From Callorhinus ursinus (Eukaryota; Chordata; Mammalia; Carnivora; Otariidae): 64,000 nucleotides of DNA. A program made the position numbers and the translations under genes. This document shows positions 10,769 to 22,340 of the stretch, one piece after another. The notes beneath the pieces were generated by a model. It saw nothing but the letters and a program-made list of their open reading frames with translations. It made no database searches and was not told the origin of the DNA. The first letter of the stretch is position 1. Each line of letters opens with the position of its first letter. The stretch lies in assembly GCF_003265705.1 (NCBI RefSeq), contig NW_020313157.1, positions 1,030,833-1,094,832 on the forward strand. The letters are read 5' to 3'.

Positions 10769-10863
10769 TTTTTTTTAAGTTTATTTAAGCAATCTCTACA
10801 CCCAACATGGGGCTCAAACTCACGACCCTGAGATCAAGAGCTGCACAGTCTACCCACTGAGGC
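10769..10863 (-). mobile_element. Short CAN-SINE-related element
   Basis: A head-only form: in reverse it shows the tRNA-like region, aaactcacgaccctgagatcaagag, and a T-rich tail side, without the long CT-rich body. Flanked by atctgctt on both sides. Similar short forms lie at 13146-13247 and 24903-25002. Confidence 0.75.
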
Positions 10864-11005
10864 CCTTCATCTGCTTCTTATAAATGCCAAAACCAAGCTC
10901 AGAGAGGTTGTGTAACTTCCCAAGGTAATGAAAATGATTAAGTGGTGGGGTCAGCATTTGGACTCACTAGTATGACCCCAGGTTCTTTAATAACTACACT
11001 AAGCT

Positions 11006-11838
11006 AAATGTGCAGATGCATGACCCATTGTGCCACGGGATATTTCTTAGAGTAGTGTGATTCTTGCCATAAAAATGCACCCAACGATATGGCATGCATG
11101 TTCCTGTATCATGAAACAAATGAGAGCACTAAATCAAATGCAGCCATCCCTGGACCCTTTGAAGAGAGCGCAGAGGAAGTTGAGGAAATTTACACCTGCA
11201 GACACTTCCCCTTCCCATTTTCTAGAAAGATTCCCGGTATGCATGTAAATATCCTCTGAATTCAGAGATGAAGAGGCCTCCAGCTAGGCACAATAAAGCC
11301 AATTTAGCTTCTTAAGCTGAAACTGCTTTGTGAAATAATTCTGTAGAACTCTCCACTAAATGAGTTACAAACCAGTCGCATGGGGCTTTCATTGAATTTA
11401 CTTGTGAAAGCTATAAAGGACAATTGTCTCTGAACCAGGTACATCAAATACAGGCCTGCTACTGTGTAAAAGCTTGGAATTCTACACCACCTACACACAC
11501 AAAGAAAATTAGCTTTTGATTGAAAGGAAGCACTATTGAAAAACCCCAGGGGAGGAAAAAGAAACAACACAAATGAATGACACCTACAGGCAAATCCAAT
11601 GGTTGAGGCCATTTGGCTAAGGACTTTCTTAGTCTGAAAGGGAGAGGAAAGTACAATTTCTGAGATCATGAAAGATAATCGAACCAAATCAAAGGAAAAG
11701 TAGTCACTCTTGAAATTCTAAACAAGGAGAGTTTAAATATGCCACGTGGAGATAAAATAAAAGTTCTCCACACTTCTGAGTATTTAATGCTGGGGAAAAA
11801 AATGTCAGCAAGTACTCAACCTTTTCATTCTTCTCTTT
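11006..11838. other. Unique noncoding sequence
   Basis: No recognised repeat. The 127-codon minus frame at 11304-11687 overlaps another minus frame and has no recognisable domain or homopolymer-free codon pattern, so I read it as chance. Confidence 0.45.
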
Positions 11839-12048
11839 CTTTAAGATTTATTTATTTTAGAAAGAGAGACAGAAAGAGAAAGAGAGAGTGGGGAGGGAGA
11901 GGGGGCAGGGCAGAGGGAGAGAATTTTCAAGGAGACTCCCAGCTGAGTGCAAAGCTGAACTTGGGACTTGATCTCAGGATCCTGAGATCATGACCTGAGC
12001 TGAAACCAAGAGTTGGAGACTTAACCAACTGAGCCACCCAGGCCCCCT
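11839..12048 (-). mobile_element. CAN-SINE
   Basis: Complete minus-strand CAN-SINE. Head gggggcctgggtggctcagt is at the right end; the GA-rich complement of the CT body lies at 11860-11920. Target-site duplication cattcttctc at 11825 and 12049. Confidence 0.93.
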
Positions 12049-12337
12049 CATTCTTCTCCTCATTGTCATTATTCCAGTTGTACCTTCCTTTTCTCTTTCC
12101 TTTTCTTTCTTTAAGATTCTCAGCCAAGACTTAGAACTACTTCTTAGTCTTCCAAATGCTGTTAAAAGAAGGGGAGTAAGTTGTGACCTCAGTCATTACT
12201 GATATTTTTCTTCAAACTCATGCTGTAGCTACAGGTAGAGTTCTCTCATTTTTGCCAAATACTCTCAAAGTATATATTTTTTTCCTGGCAGTGATATTCC
12301 AACTTGGTGCTATGGTTCTGCTGAAGGGGTACAGTTA
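12049..12337. other. Unique noncoding sequence
   Basis: Pyrimidine-rich at its start, otherwise nothing recognised. Confidence 0.35.
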
Positions 12338-12520
12338 ACATTTTTTTTTTCTAAGAGAGAGAGAGAGCAAGGAGCAGAGGCGGGGGAGAGAGAATCCTAA
12401 ACAGGCTCCATGCCCAGCACAGCACCCAATGTGGGGCTTGATCTCAGGATCCTGAGATCATGACCTGAGCCAAAACCAAGAGTCCTATGCTTAACAGACT
12501 GAATTACCCAGGCACCCCCC
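12338..12520 (-). mobile_element. CAN-SINE
   Basis: Minus-strand copy with T-rich start, GA-rich body, gatctcaggatcctgagatc box region and head at the right. More diverged than its neighbours; a target-site duplication is not clear. Confidence 0.9.
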
Positions 12521-12599
12521 AGGTTAGTTCCTAATTACTACACTAGTTTATTCTGGGGAGATCTGCCAGTTACCAAGTGATCAACTTTACTGTCATCAA

Positions 12600-13145
12600 C
12601 AGTGGGGCAAAAGACATAAAGTATCTCCAGATAAGATGCAGTGGGATACAGTCAACATCACTGACCATGTAGTGCCCATGACAAAATGATGAAGCTGAAT
12701 CTAACTGTGGGGAAACAGTCAAGTAAATCCTGATTTTGAAACATCCTGCAAGGAAATCATCCAGGACTGTTCAGAAATGTCAGTACTATAGAAGATTAAA
12801 AAAAAAAAATGGTAGGGAGACTTTTCTAGATCAAAGGTGAGAAAGAAAGAAGACAAAAGCAATGCATATATTCCTTAATTGTACCCTGGATTAAAATAAT
12901 AATAATTGTATTGTGGTTTAGAAAATACCCTTGTTTTTAAGAGATGCATGGTGAAATCTTTAGGCATGAGGTATTCATGGTGCCTGCAATTTTTAAATAG
13001 TGCAATATATATAACGGAGAGAGAGAAAAAGAGAAGGTCAATGTCACAGAATGTTAACAATCAGTGAGTCTAGGTGAAAGCTACATGGGTCTTCACTATA
13101 CTTTAAATTTTTCTGCAGGTTTAAATTTTAAAAGTTTAGAAAGAG
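12600..13145 (+). mobile_element. Old L1 (L1ME-like) 3' UTR remnant
   Basis: Segments in order resemble the 3' UTR of old mammalian L1s: gacaaaatgatgaagctgaatctaa, tgtggggaaacagtcaagtaaatcc, caggactgttcagaaatgtcag, aatgttaacaatcagtgagtctaggtgaaagctacatgggt and the closing ttctgcaggtttaaattttaaaag. No coding part remains. A short SINE inserted at its right end. Confidence 0.5.
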
Positions 13146-13247
13146 GGGCACCTGGCTGGCTCAGTCCGTAGAGCATGCAACTCTTGATCTTGGGGTCATG
13201 AGTTCAAGCCCCATGTTGAGCGTAGAGATTACTTAAAAAAAAAAAAA
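13146..13247 (+). mobile_element. Short CAN-SINE-related element
   Basis: Starts gggcacctggctggctcag, contains gatcttggggtcatgag and ttcaagccccatgttg, and ends in a poly(A) of 14 after gattactt. It lacks the CT-rich body. Target-site duplication aaagtttagaaag against aaagtttggaaag. Confidence 0.88.
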
Positions 13248-13385
13248 AGTTTGGAAAGAAAAGATACTTTTTCCTTAAAAAATCATTTTTATAGTTTTTA
13301 CATTAAAAACCTGTATTATAGTACAGTTCTAGGATTTACTTGTCCATCATGCCTTTAGTTTCTTCTAACATTAAGACTCCTTGAA

Positions 13386-13593
13386 GGGGTGCCTGGATGG
13401 CTCAGTTGGTTATATGTCTGCCTTTGACTTACGTCATGATCCTGGGGTCCTGGGATTGAGCCCCACATCGGGCTCCCTGCTCACTGGGGAGTCTGCTTCT
13501 CCCTCTCCCTGCCCCCGTTCACAGTCTCTCTGGCTATCTCTCTCTCTCTCAAATAAATAAATAAAACCTTTCAAAATAAAAACAAAAAAAAAG
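13386..13593 (+). mobile_element. CAN-SINE
   Basis: Full-length copy: tRNA-like head, box region, CT-rich body, caaataaataaataaaa tail. Perfect 11-bp target-site duplication gactccttgaa at 13375-13385 and 13594-13604. Confidence 0.96.
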
Positions 13594-13608
13594 GACTCCT
13601 TGAAACAA

Positions 13609-13630
13609 CCCTTTCCCTTTCCCTTTCCCT
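13609..13630. repeat. (CCCTTT)n hexamer tract
   Basis: About three and a half units of CCCTTT directly after the SINE target-site duplication. Not the telomeric hexamer. Confidence 0.85.
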
Positions 13631-14218
13631 ACAATCAGTCCATATGGTTATGATGAGTCTCACCCAAAACGTTGCTTCTTAAGATGGGTGACCACTGAAA
13701 TTAGGTTCTCTCTGCCACCGGGCTCCTGAGCTGTTGGGATATAAGTTTGTACCTGTTGGTAGCCATCTTGCTATTTCTAGGGAACAGCCTGAGAATACAG
13801 CCAATACAGGGGAATGTGTAATTGCAGGAGGAGATACTTGGGCAACATTCCTCGTGCATCCTGATTCAGCCTTGTTCCCAAACTGCTATATATCTAGATG
13901 TTTCAATAACTTAAGCCAGTATTTCTTTTTTCTTAAGCCAGTTCAAGGTGGATGTATGTCATTGACCACCCAAAAGATCTCTGATTAATAGAAAGAGTAA
14001 GAGAAAGTCACAGAGGTGTGATACACAAAATCACAACACATTGGAGATAACTACTGGATTCATGCTAGTTTAATTCATTTTGTGGGCATTTTAGAAATAA
14101 ACAGTTCTTCAGTTATCTCTGTATAATAAAGAATACCCTTGAGAATGCAGGGTGGTCTGTTAAAGGAAGTTGTTGCTCTCACATTTACCTTTCTCATTGA
14201 ATTGGGATTTTCCTGATA

Positions 14219-14259
14219 CTGTAGGCTGAACACACATACAGCTACCTTCAGCCTACAGC
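14219..14259. other. 12-bp perfect hairpin
   Basis: ctgtaggctgaa at 14219-14230 pairs with ttcagcctacag at 14248-14259 around a 17-base loop. It directly abuts the 31-bp segment that recurs 1.7 kb downstream. Confidence 0.9.
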
Positions 14260-14260
14260 T

Positions 14261-14291
14261 GAAGATGACAGTTATGTTTCCTTCTGAACAA
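14261..14291 (+). repeat. 31-bp dispersed direct repeat, copy 1
   Basis: Begins gaagatgacagttatg and ends ccttctgaacaa. Identical at all 31 positions to 15989-16019; flanks differ. Confidence 0.95.
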
Positions 14292-15988
14292 ATCAGTATC
14301 ACCTGATTTTAAATGTCTAAATTTATCATAACAGACTCATTGTTTTTGACAATGGGTGTATAGGAAAACGTTACAAATTTCAAGTGAAATATAAATGTTT
14401 ACTCTCAAATACAGCTAATATCTGTTTTACATACTGTAGTATATAATTTCACGTGTTGGGGAAAATGTATCCCACTGTTTTAAAAGTGAAAGCCTATAGT
14501 TTAAAGCTATCTGTAGACCCTTCAATTAGAAGAGAAAGAATTACATACAATGTAATGTCTGCAATACTCACAAATACCTATTTTATAGAACTTCCCCTAA
14601 AATTCTCAGTATCATTGCACAGACTTCTGCCTAAATTGTCTGAGCATCAGAGGAAAAAAAAATCTGAATTAGTTTTGCAGTGATGGCCAATGAGAGTACA
14701 TCTGTTTTTGTTCCCTTTGAACTGCAGCAAACAGATGCATGATTTTAGGAGCAAATATTTATCATTCTGAGCATTCACCATTGTTTACCACATTATTCTT
14801 GAACAGAAAAGGTTTGTATCTTTGATCTAACATAGCACAATCAAAGGAGTGGAAATGCCCCATGCAGACCATTGGAGGGAATTAAACAGAGCTCAAAGTC
14901 ACAAAGGCAAGAGCCTTCCAAAACATGTCAAGATGAAAAATGGGACTTGAAACATTTATTTTGAGTGTGACATGGGGGATCTATGATTCTATTCAAAAGG
15001 GACAGGGAATACAAGTCAACCTTAGAATTAAAATTGAAATAAAGTCAAAATCAATGCCAAGCAAGGAAGAGAAGATTCCAAAGTTTTCAAGAGCGTGAAG
15101 GAGCTATTCTTCACACAGTAAACATGTATATTTTAAATGCTGAATGACGGCACTGTGAGAATATCTTTTACTTCACAAAGGTGTGATGATAAAGGTTTTC
15201 TCTAAGACAGGACAGATGATGACTGCCTAATAGGGAGGTGCTTAGGAAAAACACCCAGAGAACACTAGGATAACCTAGTGCACTGCCCTAGAATGATTTT
15301 TACCCCCCCTTTCCATGAGAATGTCTCTGTTAAGGTTCTGACCACTGTGTATATTTAAGGCATCTAGAGACAGGGAGCCTCTCCCCACTTGTAAGAAGCA
15401 GAAGTGACACCTACAGAGCCCTTGCCAGAGGTCACTCAGTTTAGGAATCCTGTTTGCTGGCTCTTTTGCTTCAGTTTAAGTACTTGATTCCCCTTTATCT
15501 AAGTAAGGTGGAGGGAAGTTGCAGTAATTTTCACCACAGTGCATAATCCTTGCCTCAGGAAGGGAGATAATGGCCAAACATCCTCATCTGTTGCTGAAGC
15601 TAAAGCCCAGCTTGTGGGGGATCTGCTGGAGGCTGCAGGCAAAACCATTCCGGTTTGCCACAACCCTTCAGGGATCAGTACTAGACTGGCGCTGCCTTGG
15701 TGGGGAAGAATTACCACCTTCCAGCTGAAGGTGGGAGACTAGGAGTAACTGGGAGATCTTTGGGTGTGTGGTATTTTAAAAGGAAAGAGCCTAAGAAGGC
15801 TGCTACCCTCACATACCGGTCTCATTTAAGTCAAAATGGTGGATGTGTTGATCACATCCAGAATACCACCTTTGCTGGACCCTAAAACTCCATCTCGCAG
15901 GATTGCTGTCATGGTCTATTGAGAAAATAGATGTGGTTACACCGGGCAAAATGCCTGTCACACAGTAGGAACACCAAGCACATCAGGG

Positions 15989-16019
15989 GAAGATGACAGT
16001 TATGTTTCCTTCTGAACAA
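15989..16019 (+). repeat. 31-bp dispersed direct repeat, copy 2
   Basis: Identical to 14261-14291, without the hairpin that precedes copy 1. Confidence 0.95.
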
Positions 16020-16638
16020 TCTTTTAGTATTTGTGATTTATTCACTTTTTTTTTTAAGAGCCCTCAACTCAGGAATCCCAAGTTAAAAAAAAATTTGTTG
16101 TTTTAATTTTATTTTATTTAAGTTTATAGCTTTCTCATTTACCAAACTGGACTAACAGTGATACAATCGCCTTTCTTTATAAACAAGTGCAGCCAAACTC
16201 ATTAGCCTTTAACATTTTCCAATCCGATTATTTGTAGATTCCCCTGCTTTTCAATGAGTAAATAAAACAAGCTGGGAATGAAACATTTATTTTGGCATCA
16301 CACCAACCTAATTAAACTGCAGTTTCATTAGGCTGTAGCAGGCTGCTGAAAAATAATGTAATTGACCTATTAAAAGTTACTACTTTGGTTCAGTTTTCTG
16401 AGCTACCAGAAATTACACTGTGATTTAAAATGCCTAGTTACCTTGACAAAACCAGCCAGAGAGCAAAGAACTAAGAGTTACAAAGAATGGGAAGAATCCA
16501 ATTAGAAAGGAAACAGGTAACAAGATGCTCTCCCCAATCACAATTACGTGGAGGAAAGAAATAAAATGTAAAATGGAACCTAGTTAGCTCTAGTTATTTC
16601 CTCCATTGACTAAATGTTGTTCATACATGGAGGCTGGT

Positions 16639-17165
16639 GTGAGATGCTCTCCCCAAAACTTAGCAGTGAGGTGGTTTAACGAGCAGACACTGGTTCTTTG
16701 CCCAGTTATCATTCCACTTGTTTGGTATCAGCAGGCCCATTGCTGGAGGGATCCACCCTTTCCCAGTCTCAGACCAGGAGTTTGGGTGCAGTTAAGTCCT
16801 GGTTCAGAGGATGTATCAGTGTTCCAAGCTGGCTAATCATAGCATCGCATATTCTGGCCACAGTGACTGACTCGTTCCAGGACCAATCAGAACTTCTGTT
16901 GGGCCTTCTGCTGGATTGACCAGGAAAGGAGACCTCTATTGCCCAGCTGGTGTTCTGAGTGGAGAAAGCCTGTCTCTGTTGGTTAGCCATCTGACATCTT
17001 GGAGGGAGAACCCACCTGAGAATGGAGTCAATTCCTAAGAGAGATGTAGGGTGAGGGTGAGAGGGAGAAAGACAGAGCAAGAACCACCGATAACAACAGT
17101 CCTTCTGGTGCCATATTTTTACCAATAGTCCCTGCACGCTTGGAACCTCTGTTCTAGGTCTAGGC
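16639..17165 (+). mobile_element. Old LTR-like repeat remnant (MLT1-like)
   Basis: Blocks in order: ggctaatcatagcatcgcat, ggccacagtgactgactcg, gaccaatcagaact, agccatctgacatcttgga, cctgagaatggagtcaa and gagggagaaagacagagc. The CCAAT-box-like accaatcag and the overall layout are shared with 44840-45310. The 145-codon minus frame at 16769-17206 lies across it and has no recognisable domain. Confidence 0.5.
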
Positions 17166-17239
17166 CATCTTTGAATTTGTGGATGAGTTCCACAAGCTTC
17201 CTTCACTAGATGCCCTTCTTAAGATTACTCCCATCACCG

Positions 17240-17700
17240 TGTTCATTTGTTCATTCATGTATTCACTCAGTCAGTATGTTTCACTTTCCCAGTGTGTTCC
17301 AGCCCCTTTGCTAAGCATAGAAGAAATAGCAGAAAACAACACACATGTTCCAAAATGTTATAAGGCTTGGATTTGACTGGTTATTAGTAAAATAATCATG
17401 TGCACTAACACAGAATTACATGGTGCTGTAGGCACATCTGAGGGAAGATCTAATTTAACGAAGGACTGAGTAAGTCAAGGAAGGTCTCATTGATGAGGTA
17501 TCATGGATGTAGGGATATAAAGAAAGAGACAGGGCCAGATATTGAACAGGGAGGCAGCAGGATAGAACAGTGCTTCATGCAGAGGAGCAAGATGCAACAG
17601 AAGACAAGTTAGAACACTGACCTGAGGGGTAGAGTGACATGAGGCGAGGCTGGAGAGCAGCAGCAGATCCTATAGATTCGTGGGCAAAGGGATGACTATA
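17240..17700 (-). mobile_element. LINE L2, 3' end
   Basis: Starts with the reversed L2 terminus (ttcatttgttcattcatgtattcactcag), continues through gttccagcccctttgctaagcat and upstream L2 blocks such as caaggaaggtctcattgatgagg. Decayed, noncoding. Confidence 0.7.
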
Positions 17701-18379
17701 TTCTAAAAGCCCAAGAGAAGACATTAGAAATTATTACCCTACCATGAATAAAGAATCTCTCTGCGGTGATGGCAGTTGGCAGACTAGTTTGTTGGTACAT
17801 GTGGGATGCCTTTTTAAGGACACCCTAAAACAACTAGAGGTGCTTTGAGAGATGACTATTCCGACAGTGGAGCAAATATTGGCCTACGATGTCATAATTT
17901 AAGTATTACAATGAATTTCATAAGCCCTGACTTGGACTGGAGGTCCAAGATTGATGGGTTCAAGGACTTTTCATCCACCTGACTGTATGTAGCATTGGAC
18001 CATTGAGTTCCAAGGGCAACCAAATTAAAGGAAAAAAATTATTAGCTCTAACATTTGAAGCAGCAAAGTCAAAATTATTACCTGCTTAATTATATTTCTC
18101 CAAAATGCAGCATTATATCATCATCATTAAGTGTTAAATTTGGATTCATAAATATTTTATGACATTAGAAGACAAGTTGTATGTTGTTTATTCCTCTTAT
18201 AGGAATTCCCAAGTTTATGGGACAATTGCTGAGAAATAATAACTAATCATCAATTAAATGGGTTATTAAGAGTTAATTCACTTTCATAGCAAGAATATAA
18301 AAAACCTCTTTCAACATTATGCTGTATTAAAATTGTATTTTATATTAAATTTGGGTGCACTTTAATTAATAACTTATAT
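17701..18379. other. Unique AT-rich noncoding sequence
   Basis: No recognised repeat. 18050-18370 is rich in TAAT motifs and low in CpG; possible conserved noncoding DNA but unproven. Confidence 0.4.
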
Positions 18380-18607
18380 CAAGTTTTCTCAACCTTGACA
18401 TTTTGGGCCAGATAATTCTTTGTTGTGGAAAGGGCTGTCCTGTGCCTTATAGGAAGGCTGTCTAGCAGCAACCCTGGCTTTCACCCACTAGATGCCAGTA
18501 GCAACACTCCCCCAAGTTGTGACAACCAAAAATATCTCCAAACATTGACAAATGTCCCACAGATGGGGAGGTAGAAGGTGCAAAAGTAACTTCATTGAGA
18601 ATGACTG
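18380..18607 (-). mobile_element. MER5A DNA transposon, near full length
   Basis: Reverse complement of MER5A from end to end: ttctcaaccttgacattttgggcc, then ataattctttgttgtggaaag, cactagatgccagtagcaac, gttgtgacaaccaaaaatatctcc, and the other terminus ttcattgagaatgactg. Nonautonomous hAT element, so it has no coding sequence; the minus frame at 18488-18868 runs through it by chance. Confidence 0.9.
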
Positions 18608-19634
18608 GCGTATATGAATGCCTGGGGCAAAAGAAACTCTTGAAATATCTCTGATTGTGTTAGATATATAATCAACAATTGCTTTCTGGAGGAACATAAC
18701 AGCAAAGCTAAGAATTTGGGGCATGTATCCAATTTTTACAAAGTTTGAGAGTCTCCGGTAAAACCTACCTTTAGTTCCAGATGACCTCCATAAACCCAGC
18801 TGAGAGTCCCTCATTAATGAGCTAACCAGGACACATGAGGGAGGCCTCATCAGCAGCTGGGGAATCAATAGGTCACCTGTTTATGAGAAGGCGGTGTAGT
18901 ATTTTCAGAGAGAGGCAACAGGACTGAAATGGCAAGATCGATATCTGCCTTCTGCAAGGGAAGGGCCTGTCCCTAATCAGCACTTGCTGTTTGCTTCACC
19001 TCAGCCGGGCCCTCTGGGAACCTGGCAGGGCTCTGAAGGGAAAGGGCAAGACTTCTTTCCCAAAGCAGCAGTCTACATGACTGGGGGAGGGAGCCCTGTG
19101 CCAGCTTTCAAGAGCAAAAGCAGCAAGACAAACAGCCCACAAGGACACTCATAAATAACCACTAGCTCTGCCAAAGAGGAAGGCAAGAGTATTGGGTTTG
19201 TGTTTAACAGGAGTCTTCGGAAAGCAAAGGGATAGCACCTAGGTAGGAGATAAATTCTAAAGCACAGCTAGACTTTGTTACCCACCAAAGGGACAGCTTC
19301 TGCAGGCCTGGAAACCCCAACAGAAGAGGCTTCATGAGGGATGGTCATGGCACATAGAGCCCCCCACTGGCTTTCGGTCTGTAGCTTTAAATTAATCAGC
19401 ACACCATGGAAGGCAGGGGCAAAGGAGAGGAGGAAAAAGAAAATGAGGTTGGAGAAACATTTGGGGCAACCTTCTAAGATCAGACATCCATCATCAAAAG
19501 CAAAACATATTCTTTAAATACTGCCTCTGCAAGTATTACCTCTGGAGGGAAAAGGGCAAAACACCCAAATGAGATGCCCAGGGAACTGTGGCTCTGTTCA
19601 TTTTAATTCTCTCCCTGTAAAAATTCAATTCCAT
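18608..19634. other. Unique noncoding sequence
   Basis: Slightly more GC-rich than the surroundings. No recognised repeat or exon. Confidence 0.45.
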
Positions 19635-19800
19635 TAAGACATGTTTGGAAGCACATAGGCTTTGGGTGTAACAAAATGTGGGTTTGAACTCAGCTCTAGA
19701 AGTGGATCAGTTGTGTGGGTCCAGGGAACTTACTGAACCTCTCTAAGCCTCAACTGGTCTCCTCACATCACCAGAATGTGGTAAGAATACTAATACCTAT
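19635..19800 (+). mobile_element. MIR SINE
   Basis: Sense MIR in order: gggtttgaactcagctct (B-box region), ccagggaacttactgaacctctctaagcctcaactgg (core), then gtggtaagaatactaatacctatct. Confidence 0.8.
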
Positions 19801-20393
19801 CTTGCAGGTCTGTGTTTGGCTTTATTTTATATATTTCACAAAAGTGGCTTAACAAAGAGTGGTCCCTCAGTATAGCCCTTATTACTCACCCTTCCTGTGA
19901 CATTTCTGGTTTGGTAGTATTGAGAAAACATGTATTTATTTCCTTTTTCTTTATTTGTATGATTATGAAAGGGACCATAAGGGATTATGTCTTTGGGAGC
20001 TTTTAATCTTGCATGGTGTTTATTACTGTGGCTTTGCATATCGGTGAGGCTTAATGCTCAGCTATTCAATGACCACATAATTAGGAAGTAGCATTCCTCT
20101 CCAGAAAATTGGCATTGCTGTTTTTACTCAAAATTACCTGGAAATAGTTATCAGCAGACTGAAGCAAATCAAATTTGTGATGGAAAAAGTCAAAGGATGT
20201 AATTCCTTAATAGGTAGACATGTCCACGAAACTACACATAGAATTTGTGCTTTAAAAAGTACTAAGGGTAAAGAGTTTGGCGTAAAAAGATATTGAGGTA
20301 AAAACAAAGTAGGTGAAAAGACATGATGTCAGTAGCCTCATTTCTGAGCAAAGCCTTTTTTTTAGTAACTAGGAAATGTATTTTTATTTTTAT
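19801..20393. other. Unique noncoding sequence
   Basis: Nothing recognised. Confidence 0.4.
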
Positions 20394-20550
20394 TTTTTTT
20401 AAGATTTATTTATTTACTTTAGAGAGTGAGAGCAAGAGCATGAATGCAGGGGCGGGGGAAGGAGAAGAGAGAAAGGGAGAATCTCCAGCAGACTCCCAAC
20501 TAAGGAGGGAGCCGGCCCTGAGATGACGACCTGAGCCGCAATCAAGAGGA
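20394..20550 (-). mobile_element. CAN-SINE, head missing
   Basis: Minus-strand copy with tail, body and box region (gagatgacgacctgagccg) but ending about 25 bases short of the usual head. aggaaat occurs at both borders (20371 and 20549), which would fit a 5'-truncated insertion. Confidence 0.85.
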
Positions 20551-20561
20551 AATAGGAAAAT

Positions 20562-20733
20562 TCACTTTCTTTCTGTTTCTCTTTCTCTCTCCATTTGTCT
20601 CTCTCCCTGTCTCTTTCTCTTTACTTTCTCTCTCCCTCCCATTCTCGCTCTCTTCCCCACATCTCTCTTTCTCTCTCAACTTCTGTCTCCTTCTGTTTGT
20701 CTGTCTGTCTGTCTCTCACACACACCCCATAGC
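20562..20733. repeat. Pyrimidine-rich simple repeat
   Basis: About 170 bases of (CT)/(TTTC)/(CTCC) low-complexity sequence ending in (TCTG)4 at 20700-20716 and a short (CA) run. Confidence 0.9.
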
Positions 20734-21389
20734 GGATATTCTTCCATCAACACAGTAAGTGAGGTTCAGGATAAAATGTTTGTGCTGAATAAAATGCAAA
20801 ATAGCTTCATTTTTCCTATGGATCTTTATTTATTTCTTCTAAACACCCTTAGAAGCACATCAGTGCTCCATTAACTACCCAGCCAAAGACAGAGAGAAGA
20901 GAACACCGTCCATCCATAAGGTAATGAATCAAGAAATACTAGCTCCCTACTGGTATATTTCAAGGACATTACTTGTGCTAACTTCCCCCTACCCTGCACT
21001 CAGACTCTTACACCATTGTCCATTTCAGGCCAGGACTCTTGTGTCCCTGAAAAGGGGTTTTGCAGGGACCTGCAAGAGTTTTCTTAGACCCTCACATCAC
21101 TACATAAAGACTAACGGTATTGTTTAATATCTACCAGTGGTCAGAATGCAGTTAACAGCTTGGTCCACTTATTTGTCTCCAGCACGAAATGGTAAGATTC
21201 TTGAGGACAAGGACATCATCTCATTTGGTGTTGTAAGATGAAGAAAGAATTCAACAAATGACTAGTAAGTAAAATGATCACTCCTGAGTAACATCCTTCA
21301 TGATGAAGCCTGTCTTTTACTAGTTGGGAAATCTTGTCCAAGTTAATGAAGCTGTCAGTGCTACAGTTCTGTCATCTGTAATTTGTCAA
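20734..21389. other. Unique noncoding sequence
   Basis: Nothing recognised; 20924-21127 is a 67-codon chance frame. Confidence 0.4.
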
Positions 21390-21780
21390 CAACAATTGTC
21401 TTGCCCGCTCCACCAGCTGATTTCCCTTTCTTCTGGGAAGGGTACAAAAGGACAGTGCAGGCCATATGACTAGTTCTGGCCAATAAGATTTGGGAAAGTG
21501 AAGTGTATCACTTCCCAGCCAAAGCATTCAACAGCCAGTGTAAGACTACCAGGCCAATTTCTCCCTGGGTGGTGTGAAAACAGTAATCAGCATGGAGGTT
21601 CCTTAAGTATAAGACACTAGGAATACTGAGCGAACACATGGAGGAAAGCTTCCCTATAGAGGGACTCAGACCCTCAAGTGTACTTCCATGAGCAAGCAAT
21701 CAACCTGTGTTCAGTTATGTCATGGAGATTTCAGGGTTGTTTGTTATGAGAGCATCATGTAGCCCTCCCTGACTGATACA
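21390..21780 (+). mobile_element. Old LTR-like repeat remnant
   Basis: Contains tctggccaataagatttggg, agtgaagtgtatcacttccc, and the terminus ttcagggttgtttgttatgagagcatcatgtagccctccctgactgatacag, the same order as 10380-10745 and 31930-32400. MaLR-like; subfamily not assigned. Confidence 0.5.
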
Positions 21781-21964
21781 GAACAGACTACTGGAAGGAA
21801 GATGAAAGGAGATAAGACCGGTAAAGGTCTTAGCACTGGGTGAACCTACTACTTACATTTCATAAGCTATTATTGCCAAATGTTAAGCACCATTGGTCCA
21901 AAATCCAAATCTTTGCTCTCAGTAAGGACTCAATTCACACCAGATGCAAATACCCATCACTATT

Positions 21965-22340
21965 ATTTTAGGCATCACTAGCTGCTATAACAGACATGCC
22001 CACATTATAGGCAATGTCATAAGGAACAGCAGGAAGGAGTGGGGGTGGTTTTGATCCACAAAGTCATTCAGGGACCTAAGAACTTCACCAAATTCAACAT
22101 ACAGCTTCCAAGGTCAAGCGAGGGTCAATGGGAGGGTGGGGGAAGGGAGAAGTATAGAGGATCCCAGAGGGAATTTTAGGAGCTGGTCCTCAAAGTGACC
22201 TATCACTTCTTCCCACATTTTCACTGGGGGGAACTCAATCACATCTCACTGCTTAGATAAAAGATATGCTGGAAATGTGTCCCTAGCTGGGCAGTTATTT
22301 ATTGGGTATTTGAATTTATTGTGAAAGATGAGCATGAATT
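21965..22340 (+). repeat. Old mammalian interspersed repeat, family not named
   Basis: Starts gcatcactagctgctataac and later has gaactcaatcacatctcactg and gtccctagctgggcag, the pattern also seen in decayed form at 1590-1960. Confidence 0.4.

Larger units (their letters stand above)
10260..11005 (-). mobile_element. MIR SINE, split by later insertions
   Basis: Left part 10260-10378 holds the MIR 3' half in reverse (cacttactgtgtgaccagacactg, then attagctcatttaagcctcctaac). Right part 10868-11005 holds the remainder (gctcagagaggttgtgtaact, agtggtggggtcagcatttggac). Together they form one MIR interrupted by the LTR-like sequence at 10380-10745 and the short SINE at 10769-10863. Confidence 0.65.
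13631..16638. other. Unique noncoding sequence with short duplications
   Basis: Three kilobases without a recognised transposable element. It contains the hairpin at 14219-14259, the dispersed 31-bp duplication (14261-14291 and 15989-16019), and an AT-rich block at 16090-16490 with several TAAT homeodomain-type cores that is a candidate conserved element. All open frames are under 77 codons. Confidence 0.5.

Noticed and set aside
13609..13630. Interstitial telomeric repeat
   Set aside because: The unit is CCCTTT, not CCCTAA.
16769..17206. 145-codon minus frame as a gene
   Set aside because: Lies antisense to an LTR-like remnant and shows no domain.
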